Shown in pieces: positions 16,682-26,587 of a stretch of 64,000 nucleotides of DNA (positions are counted from its first letter, which is position 1; every line of letters starts with the position of its first letter). The notes beneath the pieces are model-generated. The model was given only the letters and a program-made list of their open reading frames with translations. It did not search any database and was not told the origin of the DNA. The stretch lies in NCBI GenBank assembly GCA_024685995.1, contig JAIBDY010000001.1, positions 1 through 64,000 of the forward strand, in the 5' to 3' direction. Both the position numbers and the translations under genes were made by a program. This DNA comes from Piscirickettsiaceae bacterium. Lineage in GTDB: Bacteria; Pseudomonadota; Gammaproteobacteria; Nitrosococcales; Methylophagaceae.

Positions 16682-18589
16682 ATGTCTTTATCCAAACAAC
16701 TATTGCTCTTGTTGAGCTTGATTTTCTTTATTATTTTTTCCGTCAGTTTTATCTTAAGTATTGGCAATGTGAAAAATTATTTAGAAGTCGAATCTCAGTT
16801 TCATGTGCAAGATACCGCGACTTCCTTAGGCTTATCGATCAGCCCTCACATTGCGAATGAACAAGACCCTATCATTGCGACCATGATGGCCGCCATTTTT
16901 GATACTGGTTATTACCAAGAAATTCGCTTGGTGAATATCGAAGGCAAGGAGCTCGTCAAATTAACCAACCCAACACAAGCTATTGGTGTCCCAGACTGGT
17001 TGGTCACTCTTATTCCAATGCACGTTGCTACAGCAGTGTCAGAAATCAATTCTGGTTGGCAGATATCGGGCACACTTTATGTTACCGCCAATCCTAACTA
17101 TGGTTATATAAAATTATATCAACAAGCCAAAGCCACCCTGCTGTTTGCCGTAGTGATTTTCCTCATTGCCATTGCTTTATTAATCAGTGTCTTACGCTTT
17201 ACATTACGTCCCTTAAGCGATATCGAACGTCAAGCAACAGAGATATCAGCAGGCAACTTCACTACGACGACAAAACTTCCTTGGACCAAAGAAGTGAAAA
17301 ACGTCGCCATCTCAATGAATAGCATGTCTGACAAAATCGGCAACATCATTAATAGACTCAATAAACGTGTTGAAGTACTAAGTGAAACATTGAAACGCGA
17401 ACCGTTAACACAACTGCTGAATCAGGCTACATTTGAAGTGAATATCAGGCAAGCGTTATCAAACCCTAAGTCAACAGGGTATATAGCCTTAATCAAGTTT
17501 GATGATCTCTCGGCCTTGAGTAAAGACAAAGGCAATGAAGCTGTGGATGTATTACTACGTGAGTTTGCAGCTATTTTAAAGTCAACAGAACAATTCAGTA
17601 CCTCTGCCTATCGCCTCCATGGCTCCGAGTTCGCCCTATTCTTTCCTGATTTCTCACAAGCTGAGGTGCTACGTCTAATTGAGCAATTGAAGCATGATAT
17701 CAATACCCTTGGTAAAGCCCACAATCAACAAGACCTCGTTCATATTGGTATTGTCCGTTACAGTCGAAATAGCGAATTTAACAAGCTATACCCAGCGATG
17801 ATTGAAGCTTATGGGCAAGCAAAAAATATTGACAGTAATGGCTATTACCTAAATGAAGACTTGGCGAGCGCAATGACGGATATTGAGTGGAAATCACTTA
17901 TTATCAGCGCCATTGATAAAAACACACCGAACCCCGAAATTACGTTTACAGCAGAAGCTTATAATCATCAACAAGTCCCCACGCTTAAAGTGATGGAAGA
18001 AGTATTCACCGTCATCAAAGCTGAGGGTGGTAACGTGCTATCCATAGGGACTTTCTTTTCAATGGCTCAAGAATTTGAACTGGTTGAAGCACTCGACCAA
18101 TGTGTCGTTGATAAGGTTATTGCCTTGATGGAACAGACAAACAAATTGACACCAGTGACCATTAACCTGTCGATGTCTTCTGTCAGTTCTCATAGCTTTA
18201 ATAGTTGGTTAAAAGACCGTTTAGCAAACACAAAAGTCGATAACAGTTTACTCGCCTTTAGCATCACAGCCTATTCTGTAGCCAAAGATATTGCGGCCTT
18301 TGCCAACTTTGCACGTTTTGTGAATAGCTTGGGGGCTAAAGTCTTGATGAAACGTTATTCGCCCGACATTATTGGTATAGACCAATTGAAAACGCTCAAT
18401 ATTAATTATCTACGCTTGTCTCGAAATTTGACCAAAGACATAGCCAACGATCCGAATAAAACCCAGTTTTTAGATCTAATTCAAGAGGTTGCCACGCTAT
18501 TAGACATTAAAGTTCTAGCGGAAGGCGTCAGAGCTGAGAGCGATCTCGATATTCTCAAAGCCAAATCAGTTTATGGTATTAGCCGTTAG
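16682..18589 (+). CDS. lapD: LapD-like c-di-GMP receptor (degenerate GGDEF-EAL)
   Basis: An inner-membrane receptor that, when c-di-GMP is bound, holds the LapG protease and preserves cell-surface adhesins. The 635 residues give a membrane helix at about 6-27, a periplasmic LapD/MoxY N-terminal sensor domain (about 28-147), a second helix (148-172), HAMP (to about 222), a GGDEF-like domain with GSEFA instead of GGDEF, and an EAL-like domain. The EAL domain lacks the catalytic set: AEAYN replaces EAL, MKRYSPD replaces DDFGTG, and LRLS lacks the lysine; INLS keeps the Asn. It is therefore a binding, not a catalytic, domain. The chain ends early, at VYGISR, where EAL domains usually continue. 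LapG follows immediately. Confidence 0.9.
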   Translation: MSLSKQLLLLLSLIFFIIFSVSFILSIGNVKNYLEVESQFHVQDTATSLGLSISPHIANEQDPIIATMMAAIFDTGYYQEIRLVNIEGKELVKLTNPTQAIGVPDWLVTLIPMHVATAVSEINSGWQISGTLYVTANPNYGYIKLYQQAKATLLFAVVIFLIAIALLISVLRFTLRPLSDIERQATEISAGNFTTTTKLPWTKEVKNVAISMNSMSDKIGNIINRLNKRVEVLSETLKREPLTQLLNQATFEVNIRQALSNPKSTGYIALIKFDDLSALSKDKGNEAVDVLLREFAAILKSTEQFSTSAYRLHGSEFALFFPDFSQAEVLRLIEQLKHDINTLGKAHNQQDLVHIGIVRYSRNSEFNKLYPAMIEAYGQAKNIDSNGYYLNEDLASAMTDIEWKSLIISAIDKNTPNPEITFTAEAYNHQQVPTLKVMEEVFTVIKAEGGNVLSIGTFFSMAQEFELVEALDQCVVDKVIALMEQTNKLTPVTINLSMSSVSSHSFNSWLKDRLANTKVDNSLLAFSITAYSVAKDIAAFANFARFVNSLGAKVLMKRYSPDIIGIDQLKTLNINYLRLSRNLTKDIANDPNKTQFLDLIQEVATLLDIKVLAEGVRAESDLDILKAKSVYGISR

Positions 18590-18602
18590 CATTACGCTTA
18601 AC

Positions 18603-19262
18603 ATGACTGTTTATAAGCATCGATGGCAATGGATCGTGATTTTAGTCATAGGCTTGGCTATATCATGGCCATTGTTAGCAGAGTGGGATATTTCGCAAAA
18701 GCAACTCGATGATATTGAACTTCGCTACAATAAGTTTGCTCGCCAACGCGTTGCAGACTGGCAGTTACTCATTCACCGTTCGAAGGATCTGCCCGAAAGC
18801 GAAAAGCTAGAACAGGTGAATGCTTTTTTCAACGGCAATGTGCAATTTATCAGTGACCAACTTATATGGCAACAAAAGGATTATTGGGCGACGCCAATAG
18901 AAATGTTATCCATCGGGGCTGGGGATTGTGAAGATTATGCGGTAGCTAAATACTTCACCTTAAAAAAATTGGGCGTCGATGAAGATAAATTAAGATTGAC
19001 CTATGTTAAAGCCGTTACACTTAATCAAGCACATATGGTGTTAACGTACTTTGATCATAAGCGTGCTATTCCGCTTGTTTTAGATAATTTAATGATTGAG
19101 ATCAAACCGGCCAATCAACGACGAGATTTAATCCCCGTTTATAGCTTCAACGGTGCAGGCTTATGGCTAACAAAACAACGCGGCGGAGAGCAACGTGTTG
19201 GTGACGCATCACGATTGTCGTTATGGGAAAAGCTAATCTTTAGAATCAATAACGGCGAATAA
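18603..19262 (+). CDS. lapG: LapG-type periplasmic cysteine protease (transglutaminase-like)
   Basis: LapG cleaves the N-terminal region of giant adhesins such as LapA unless LapD sequesters it. This 219-residue protein has an N-terminal signal/anchor segment (about 8-26) and the catalytic triad Cys109 (GAGDCEDYA), His144 (QAHMVL) and Asp161 (VLDNL); the acidic residues around Cys109 match the calcium-binding site of the family. An earlier ATG at 18573 overlaps lapD, but 18603 gives a cleaner signal sequence; neither has a clear Shine-Dalgarno. No adhesin gene or lapBCE secretion genes lie in the window. Confidence 0.9.
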   Translation: MTVYKHRWQWIVILVIGLAISWPLLAEWDISQKQLDDIELRYNKFARQRVADWQLLIHRSKDLPESEKLEQVNAFFNGNVQFISDQLIWQQKDYWATPIEMLSIGAGDCEDYAVAKYFTLKKLGVDEDKLRLTYVKAVTLNQAHMVLTYFDHKRAIPLVLDNLMIEIKPANQRRDLIPVYSFNGAGLWLTKQRGGEQRVGDASRLSLWEKLIFRINNGE

Positions 19263-19494
19263 TAACTCGCCTGTCTGCGTATTAAAACTCATATTCAGTT
19301 AAAAACCGCCAGATATTGTCCGGTGAATCAGCCTCCAATCCAAACATAGCCCCCCACTTCACAATGTAGATTCGGACTAAGTGACAACCTCAAGCCGCCC
19401 ATCAAAACAAGGCCTAATTATGCATACTCCTAAAAGGCAATTAATGGACAGTGTATAAAGCCAAGCTTAAGTAAAGTTTAAGCGAGAGGATGAC

Positions 19495-22400
19495 TTATGA
19501 TGTTCTCGATTTTGCGGCGTCAGGTGACACCGTATTTCTGAGGTTCAATTTTTCGGCAACGCTTTCGTGGACCGATAATAAAGCGGGGATCACCAATAAA
19601 ACCAACACGGTAGCAAACATTAAGCCAAACGAAATAGAGACTGCCATAGGGATTAGAAACTGGGCTTGGCGTGAGGTTTCAAACAGCAGTGGCGTTAAGC
19701 CGCCGATGGTTGTTAATGACGTCAGTAGTACGGCCCTTAAACGATGCGTCGCTGCAGAGATAATGGCTTCTGTTGTTTCGATGCCTTTTTCACGCTGTTG
19801 TTTAAAGAAAGTCACTAAAATAATCGAATCATTGACCACAATCCCAGATAAGCCGAAAATGCCAAATAACGATAAGATGGTTAAATCAATTCCCATTACA
19901 GCATGGCCGATTAAAGCACCTATCAAGCCAAAGGGAATCGCAGCCATCACCACCAATGGCCAACCATAAGATGAGAACACCCAAGCCAAGATCAAGTAAA
20001 TCAGCACCATCGCCAATAGCAAACCCTGTTTCATTTCGCTTATTGTTTCCGCTTGATCTTCCGCCCTACCTTCAAATCCGGCTTTGACGCCATAACGCTG
20101 TGATAGCTCAGGTAATAACTCCGTTTTTAAATCGGCAATAATACTATTGGCATTATTGAGTTTTGTATCGACATTGGCCGTGATATGAATAGCCAGTTGA
20201 CTATCGGTATGTCGTAAGACATCGAAGCCACGTCGTGCCTCAAACTCAACAACCGAAGACAACGGTACACTGCCACCTTGCGGGATTCGAATCATAAAGT
20301 TTTCGAGTGTTGCTAACGTATTACGCTCACTATCAGGCAGCATAACACGGACTTCAACCTCATCATCACCATCTTGGAAAATCTGTATTAAACGACCGTC
20401 GAAAGCGGCGCGTAATTGTCGGCCAACATTATTCACAGTCAGGCCTAAGACTTCGCCTTGGCCTTTAATTTTGTAAATTAATTGCTCTTGACCATAAGGC
20501 ATATCATCTTCGATGGCATATATACCTGGCAGTCGTTTCAATGCTTCTGCAACATCCTGTCCTGCTTGTTTCAGTATGTCAGCTGAAGTACCGGTTAAGC
20601 GGATATCAATATCATTGCCTGGTGGTCCAGCTCTAGACTCAGAGATCGTGAACGTTTCTATTCCTGCGGGCAACACAATTCGCTCACGCCATTCGCGCAT
20701 AAAGTCAGCGTTTCTAACGTCTCGTACATCTGGCGACGTCATTTCTACTTGGATCGAGCCAAACCGTTCTGCGGTTTGTGCTGAGTTACTGCCAGAAGTA
20801 CTTGCACTGCCTAAGCGAGTGACATCTAATACGATAAGGTTACCGCCCAAGGCCGCCTCTGTTTCATCCAAGGTTTTATTTAAGTCGGCTAGAAACTCAG
20901 CAACCACGTCCGAGGGGGTGCCAGCGGTAAAGCGTGCATTAGCATAAATTTTTGGCCCTTCAGGTGACGGAAAAAAAGTAAATAGAATACGGCCGCCGGC
21001 TAACATGCCAATACAAATAATCAACAAGCCCAATGTCGCGGCAATGGTCGCGCCTCGGTAGCGAATTGCTTGCGTGACTAAGGGACGAAAATAATCATCG
21101 CGCAGTGTATTGAATTTGGTATCTAACCATTGACGCCGCCTAGGTGGTCGTTGGTGATGTATTTTATGAAAAGCATGTCGTAAGTGACCGGGAAGTATCA
21201 AAAAACTCTCAAATAATGAGGCGATAATAACGCATACTACAACGAAAGGAATGTCGAATAATATATTGCCGATGGTGCCGCCAATCAACATTAAGGGTAA
21301 AAAAGATGCTATTGTCGTCAAAGAAGACGCAATAACCGGTGCCAGCATACGCCTTGCCCCGCCCTCAGCCGCCATCAATGAGCCTTCCCCCATTTGATAA
21401 TGAGATAAGCCGTCTTCACCGACGACAATGGCATCATCTACGATAATCCCCAACGCCATAATTAAACCAAAGAGGCTGATCATATTGATCGTACCGCCAA
21501 ATAAGTACATCACAAACAACGTCGCCATGAACGATACGGGGATACCAACCGCGACCCAGATAGCAACACGGCCATGTAAAAATAAAAATAAAATCCCAAC
21601 AACCAAGACCAAACCGCCAAGCCCATTGGTCAACAATAAATTCATTCTTTCTTCAATAAGCTCCCAACTGGCATCGTAAACTTGTAATGTCACGCCCTTG
21701 GGTAAGTGAGGTACGGTATCGGCAACCCAGGCTTCTAAAATCTTAGCCGATTTTAAAGAATCGGCGCTTTCGGTTCTTTGTAAATGAATTTCAACGGCAG
21801 GCTTATCTTGATAAAATAGACTGACTTGATTTCGCATTGGACGGCGCTCGATATCAGCGACATCATCCAACAATACCAAACGGCCCGCATAATCGGTTTT
21901 TAACGGTAATTGTGCAAATGCTTCGGCATCTCGGCGTTGGTCTAGGCTTCGTAGCAACCGTGCAGTATCGGCATTGCCTATTTCGCCTGCAGGCAAATCG
22001 CGACTGAGTTCGGAAATACGGTCACCAACATCATCTAGGTCTAAGCCTAAGGACTCTAGTTTCTGTGTTGATAATTGAATGGCCATTTCTTCTTCAGGTA
22101 AGCCGGTGATTGTCACCCGAGAAATACCACGGTCTAAAAGTTCATGCTCGGCTTCATGGACGAAATAACGTAATTCATCCAACTCGCCTTCAGTGGTAAT
22201 AAGGAGCCGAGCAATCGGTTCATAGGCGCTAACCAATGTGACTTTGGGGATTTCTGAATCGGTGGGTAGGTTCCTTAATTGAGCAACTTGTTCTTTAACC
22301 TGATCTAAGGCCGTTCCCATTTCAGTGCCTTCTTCAAACTCTAAGGCCACCACAGCACTACCAAATGATGAAGTAGAAGTCATTTTCTTTACGAAATCTA

Positions 22401-22635
22401 CCGTACGGAGCTCTTGTTCTAGTCGTGATGAAATGGCATCTTCAACATCTTCAGCACTCGCACCACGCCACTCTACCCGCACTGTGATGGTATCTAAAAC
22501 AAAATTAGGGAAAAACTGGGTATTAAGTCGTGTTAATGAGACCAAGCCTGCCAAGACTAAAATCAGCATTAACAGATTGGCAGCAACCTTGTGTTGAGCA
22601 AACAGGCCAATAAAATCACGCTTATTGTCTGTCAT
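19495..22635 (-). CDS. RND efflux pump inner-membrane permease (HAE1/AcrB family)
   Basis: A proton-driven RND transporter of about 1046 residues with the two-fold layout of the family: one helix, a large periplasmic loop, six helices, then a repeat. The transmembrane block FGLIMALGIIVDDAIVVGED carries the proton-relay Asp pair. Compared with AcrB, the divergence and lack of a TolC gene fit the broad HAE1/MdtB-like bacterial group; substrate unknown. ATG at 22635 with GAGG upstream is preferred to an in-frame TTG at 22647. It overlaps the last 14 bases of the adaptor gene, so the two are coupled. Confidence 0.93.
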   Translation of the reverse strand: MTDNKRDFIGLFAQHKVAANLLMLILVLAGLVSLTRLNTQFFPNFVLDTITVRVEWRGASAEDVEDAISSRLEQELRTVDFVKKMTSTSSFGSAVVALEFEEGTEMGTALDQVKEQVAQLRNLPTDSEIPKVTLVSAYEPIARLLITTEGELDELRYFVHEAEHELLDRGISRVTITGLPEEEMAIQLSTQKLESLGLDLDDVGDRISELSRDLPAGEIGNADTARLLRSLDQRRDAEAFAQLPLKTDYAGRLVLLDDVADIERRPMRNQVSLFYQDKPAVEIHLQRTESADSLKSAKILEAWVADTVPHLPKGVTLQVYDASWELIEERMNLLLTNGLGGLVLVVGILFLFLHGRVAIWVAVGIPVSFMATLFVMYLFGGTINMISLFGLIMALGIIVDDAIVVGEDGLSHYQMGEGSLMAAEGGARRMLAPVIASSLTTIASFLPLMLIGGTIGNILFDIPFVVVCVIIASLFESFLILPGHLRHAFHKIHHQRPPRRRQWLDTKFNTLRDDYFRPLVTQAIRYRGATIAATLGLLIICIGMLAGGRILFTFFPSPEGPKIYANARFTAGTPSDVVAEFLADLNKTLDETEAALGGNLIVLDVTRLGSASTSGSNSAQTAERFGSIQVEMTSPDVRDVRNADFMREWRERIVLPAGIETFTISESRAGPPGNDIDIRLTGTSADILKQAGQDVAEALKRLPGIYAIEDDMPYGQEQLIYKIKGQGEVLGLTVNNVGRQLRAAFDGRLIQIFQDGDDEVEVRVMLPDSERNTLATLENFMIRIPQGGSVPLSSVVEFEARRGFDVLRHTDSQLAIHITANVDTKLNNANSIIADLKTELLPELSQRYGVKAGFEGRAEDQAETISEMKQGLLLAMVLIYLILAWVFSSYGWPLVVMAAIPFGLIGALIGHAVMGIDLTILSLFGIFGLSGIVVNDSIILVTFFKQQREKGIETTEAIISAATHRLRAVLLTSLTTIGGLTPLLFETSRQAQFLIPMAVSISFGLMFATVLVLLVIPALLSVHESVAEKLNLRNTVSPDAAKSRTS

Positions 22636-23863
22636 TGAATGCCTCAACCCTCAGGCCTGTAATTGCGTTCGGTAGTTGCGTACTAATTACGCGATCCCCT
22701 GCTTGTAAAGCATCACTACGGATCAGCATCTGCGTTTGACCGTTACTATCCTGATATTCGCCCAAGCGGGTAATGTTGACGGCTTCTAAATAGCCGTCTT
22801 TAATACGATAAACACGGTTAAGGCCATATAAAGCATTAAACGGTACCACCACTACATTGTCTTTTGTGCCCAATGCCAAGGAGAGTTCGAGAAAAGTGCC
22901 TAAGGCTAAAGTGTGGTTTCCACCCGTTAATGTAAACAAGCCATCGACGCCCCCGCTGTCTTGTCGTGTTTCTCCAGATAAGCGGGTTAATGCAAACACA
23001 AGTGACTTATCCTCAAGCTCGGCAGTCGCTTTGGCATGCTCCCCTTGTAATAAGCCATCTCTAACCTGTTTCAGATAGCGCCCCGGAATTTGGGCACGAA
23101 CTTCTAAATTATCGAGGTCATAAATCGATAATAAATTATCGCCAACACGCACCCTATCCCCTAAAGATACATTTAGATTAGCAATGCGGCCGTTAAAAGG
23201 CGCTTTAATCAGAGAACGGTCGAGATCTAATTGAGCTTGTTCAAGTAAGGCTTTAGCGCGCGTTTGGCGCGCTTTTAAGCCTGCTAAACGTGCGGGGTGT
23301 TCGGCAATATCATGTTGCAGACGCTTTAACGTCACCACTTGTCGCTGTTGGTTGGCAATGGCATCATCCAAGGATGAACGTGTCACTAAACGAGATGCAT
23401 CTAATTTCTGTGCTCGGGTTACCGCCTTTTCTGCCAGCGTCAACAGGGATCTTTCATGGGTTAGTAAGCCTTTATCTCGTTGATAACGTGATTGTTCGCT
23501 AACGATAAGGGCGTCGATTTCAGCCAAGTCAGCTTCACGTTGACTGAACAATAAAGCGGCATCACTATTATCTAACGTTAATAAAACATCCCCTGCCTTG
23601 ACGACATCTCCTTCTAAAACGTTCACTTGTGTAATATCAGCAGATAAAGCTGCATTTAATGTTGCGCGTCTAGGCGTCTCGACACGACCATAGAGTGTAA
23701 TGATAGGGGCAATTTGTTCGAATTGTACTGAAATCGTATTGACCCGCCATACTTTTTCAGGTCGTTCAACCGTTTGGCGTTCAGGTTTTGAGAGACTTAG
23801 GGCGGCAAATATCGCAATCGCGGTCGCTAAAATAACAACGGGTAATAAAACACGCTTTAACAA
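22622..23863 (-). CDS. RND efflux periplasmic adaptor (membrane fusion protein)
   Basis: The 413-residue partner of the downstream permease. An N-terminal membrane anchor (about 5-25) is followed by the first lipoyl half (ADITQVNVLEGDVVKAGDVLLTLD), a long alpha-helical hairpin (about 100-215, rich in Ala/Leu/Arg/Gln), the second lipoyl half (LIKAPFNGRIANLNVSLGDRV) and beta-barrel and membrane-proximal domains. It would link the permease to an outer-membrane channel encoded elsewhere. The first gene of the pump operon; 111 bases separate it from the ATP-grasp gene upstream on the same strand. Confidence 0.93.
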   Translation of the reverse strand: MLKRVLLPVVILATAIAIFAALSLSKPERQTVERPEKVWRVNTISVQFEQIAPIITLYGRVETPRRATLNAALSADITQVNVLEGDVVKAGDVLLTLDNSDAALLFSQREADLAEIDALIVSEQSRYQRDKGLLTHERSLLTLAEKAVTRAQKLDASRLVTRSSLDDAIANQQRQVVTLKRLQHDIAEHPARLAGLKARQTRAKALLEQAQLDLDRSLIKAPFNGRIANLNVSLGDRVRVGDNLLSIYDLDNLEVRAQIPGRYLKQVRDGLLQGEHAKATAELEDKSLVFALTRLSGETRQDSGGVDGLFTLTGGNHTLALGTFLELSLALGTKDNVVVVPFNALYGLNRVYRIKDGYLEAVNITRLGEYQDSNGQTQMLIRSDALQAGDRVISTQLPNAITGLRVEAFNDRQ

Positions 23864-23974
23864 ATGTCTCTCCTAATCACACTCGGGGTTAAATTATGCT
23901 GAATTTTTAACAGCGTTGTTATTGCACCATGATTCCATTGAAACGTCCTTATTAATCATCAAACCCTTTGTGAC

Positions 23975-25012
23975 TTAAAACTGTTGGCTGGTGTTAATCT
24001 GCAAGGTTTTTGCTAAAGCAATACGATCATCGATACTATTTGGCAACTCGATCATCGCTTCTATCTGATTCAGTCGTGTTAATAAACCACATTGATTAGC
24101 AATTTGGATGCTCAGTCCGGGTCGGGCATTCATCTCTAGCATTAACGGGCCAAGGTTACGATCTAAAATGATATCTACTCCGATATAGCCTAAGCCAACC
24201 AAGTCATAGCATTGCGCTGTCAGCTTTAGAATCAAGTCCCAATCAGGAATTTGTACATCGGTGATTGGAAACCCGGTGTCAGGGTGTAGTGCAACCGCTT
24301 GCTCATGCATTACCCCGCCTAATGTCTTACCGGTATTTAAATCGATGCCAACACCGATGGCGCCTTGATGTAGATTAGCCTTGCCGTCTGATGCATGCGT
24401 TGGTAAGCGAAGCATTGCCATCACAGGGACACCTTTGAGTACGATAGTGCGAATATCAGGTACACCTTGATAACTGATATCGGCGAAAACGGGATCAAAC
24501 TGTACGCGTTGTTCAATTAACGCGGTATCGGGTAAGCCACCCAAGCTATACATACCACTTAAAATATTCGAAATATGGTGCTCTATGCCTTGCTCAGACA
24601 CGATTTGACCACTACTTTTACGAAAACCGTGCTGGGTTACCCCGATAACGACTAGAATGCCTTCCCCACCACTACCGTGGGCAGGCTTAATCACAAAATC
24701 GCCATAGCTTATTAACTTCTTGACTAATTCGGGGATATCTTTTTCTATTTTGACCGTACCGTACAGTTTAGGTACGGCTAAACCAGCATCTTCGGCGAGT
24801 CGCTTCGTCTGCAATTTATCATCAACCAAAGGATATTTAGCGCGTGGGTTATATTTAGCAATAAAGTCACCGTTGCGTTTATTCATCCCTAAAATGCCGA
24901 GCTTCTCTAAGCGCCGCCATGGCATTTTTGCATCAAATGCTTTGAGCCAGTTTAAGCGGCTTGATTTCTGCTCGAACAATGGGCTCGGATTATCCTGTCG
25001 TTGAGAAGTCAT
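23975..25012 (-). CDS. RimK-like ATP-grasp ligase (alpha-L-glutamate ligase-like)
   Basis: A 345-residue ATP-grasp enzyme of the group annotated as alpha-L-glutamate ligase-related. The ATP-grasp core is visible: VIKPAHGSGGEGILVV (ATP-binding loop and lysine), GYIGVDIILD and LMLEMNARPGLSIQIANQ, which carries the magnesium-binding Glu and Asn. These enzymes join an amino acid to a carboxylate, and the acceptor for this group is unknown. It is six bases after the inactive-transglutaminase/7TM gene and is the third gene of a conserved trio with it and a retropepsin-like protease. Start ATG at 25012. Confidence 0.9.
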   Translation of the reverse strand: MTSQRQDNPSPLFEQKSSRLNWLKAFDAKMPWRRLEKLGILGMNKRNGDFIAKYNPRAKYPLVDDKLQTKRLAEDAGLAVPKLYGTVKIEKDIPELVKKLISYGDFVIKPAHGSGGEGILVVIGVTQHGFRKSSGQIVSEQGIEHHISNILSGMYSLGGLPDTALIEQRVQFDPVFADISYQGVPDIRTIVLKGVPVMAMLRLPTHASDGKANLHQGAIGVGIDLNTGKTLGGVMHEQAVALHPDTGFPITDVQIPDWDLILKLTAQCYDLVGLGYIGVDIILDRNLGPLMLEMNARPGLSIQIANQCGLLTRLNQIEAMIELPNSIDDRIALAKTLQINTSQQF

Positions 25013-25018
25013 AAAGCG

Positions 25019-26572
25019 TTAGGACTGTTTACGCCAGATTGCTCGAAATCGCCACAACTCGGTCAAACGATAACCGGTATAGCGACCCAACAATAAGGTT
25101 AATGCAAGGATAATCAGTAACAGTTCAGGGAACACAAAAATCATGTGATCCAACAGATCATTACTCATCACTAAAAAGCCAATCGAGGCCACGAATAGAC
25201 TACCAACACCCTGCGTCAGGGCTTCAGAAGGCCCCTTTTCTTCCCAGATTAAGGACATGCGCTCAATCGTCATCGCCAAAATAACCATCGGGAATAATGC
25301 CACCGACAGCCCGTGGCTAAAGCCAAGTTTGTGACTAAAAATCGTCATCATCGTCATTAAGATAATCACTATGATCAGCACGGCCGCCAGTCGAGGTACC
25401 AACAACAGTTGTAGGTATTCGAGGTAAAACCGAATCGCCAGCCCTAATGCCACTATCACGCTAAACAATACAATGCCCCAGATTAATTCAGTTTCTCGAA
25501 ATGCCAATGCAATCAAAATTGGCATAAACGTCCCGAAAGTTTTAATGCCTATGACGTTACGGAGCAGTACGATCAGAAAGGCACCTAACGGTACCATCAA
25601 TAAGATGCGGTACACGTTTTGTGTTTGAATTGGCAAGCTATAGAGTGAAAACTCCATCGCATGAGAATTAAGCTTACGTGCCCGCTGCTCAGCAAGTGAA
25701 ATAGGTTCCTGAGTATGGCGACTAATGGAAAAGTCGATATCGGCCTGCCTCCCTCCGCTAACCTCGAGTAAGGCCTGGTCGCCGACTTTCCACACCACGG
25801 CATTTTCGGGCAATTTGGCTACGCCATTGCTCGGGTTAAAAGACAGCCATTGATTGCCATCATGAACCTGTAACCAAGGCTCTAGCTTGCCATGACGGAC
25901 GCCATCATGGAGTAATAAGATATCTGCGGTACGAGATGGAATCCGTGCACCCGCTAAGACAACGCGCAATAGTTCAACGCGTGCTTTTTCTGTCTTAATA
26001 TTACTTAATAAAACTTGCACATTTTCATCGAGGTCTTCAGCGATAAATCGAAGTAAGAGTTCACGGGTAAATGTTTTGATATCGGCAGACTTCTGACGAA
26101 CCTCATCTAATAACGCCTCAACAATCGTCGCCGTGGCTTCAGAGTAGCCGGGCACTTTTGGGAAATATACGGCTTGATTCTGTTGATGAGCCATATTTAG
26201 TTTAGCTTCGGCGGATTGATTGTCATCGCGCGCCAGATGTAACTGATAATAAAGGACTTGTTCGCCACTGGCGCGGCGCACCGCCCACTCTGCGATGCGA
26301 TTATCATCAACATTTTCAAACGCCAAGCCATATTTTCCCGACACATAGTTTTCATCGGCAATAACAAAGCCTTCGGGTGAATTTGGTAAAGCGAAACGTA
26401 CCTTTACAGGTCCTTCTTTAGGACGAAAAGCAACACGGGCCTCCACGCTCCAGACCTCAAGTTCCTCACTGGGGAAAAGGGGTAGGCCAAGAGTATTGGC
26501 TTTATAAAACATAAGACCAGATGCAAACAGCAGTAAGGCCAGGGCTAACAGTTTGACATGTAGGTCTTTCAA
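25019..26572 (-). CDS. Inactive transglutaminase-like domain fused to a 7TM domain
   Basis: A 517-residue membrane protein. Residues 8-27 are an N-terminal helix, then a periplasmic part (about 30-310). That part includes a transglutaminase-like fold around LLRVVLAGARIPSRTADIL and WLQVHDGNQWLSFNPSNG, in which the usual catalytic Cys is missing (Ala-Gly-Ala at the expected place). About seven transmembrane helices follow at residues 325-510. This is the family named inactive transglutaminase fused to 7 transmembrane helices. It is flanked by its usual partners, the retropepsin-like protease and the ATP-grasp ligase. A role as a periplasmic peptide-binding sensor or scaffold is inference. Confidence 0.88.
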   Translation of the reverse strand: MKDLHVKLLALALLLFASGLMFYKANTLGLPLFPSEELEVWSVEARVAFRPKEGPVKVRFALPNSPEGFVIADENYVSGKYGLAFENVDDNRIAEWAVRRASGEQVLYYQLHLARDDNQSAEAKLNMAHQQNQAVYFPKVPGYSEATATIVEALLDEVRQKSADIKTFTRELLLRFIAEDLDENVQVLLSNIKTEKARVELLRVVLAGARIPSRTADILLLHDGVRHGKLEPWLQVHDGNQWLSFNPSNGVAKLPENAVVWKVGDQALLEVSGGRQADIDFSISRHTQEPISLAEQRARKLNSHAMEFSLYSLPIQTQNVYRILLMVPLGAFLIVLLRNVIGIKTFGTFMPILIALAFRETELIWGIVLFSVIVALGLAIRFYLEYLQLLLVPRLAAVLIIVIILMTMMTIFSHKLGFSHGLSVALFPMVILAMTIERMSLIWEEKGPSEALTQGVGSLFVASIGFLVMSNDLLDHMIFVFPELLLIILALTLLLGRYTGYRLTELWRFRAIWRKQS

Positions 26573-26587
26573 GCCACTTTCTCCTGT

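Noticed and set aside
20513-20947. Plus-strand open frame of 144 codons antisense to the RND permease
   Set aside because: Codon shadow of a clear RND gene; no start signal and no recognisable protein.
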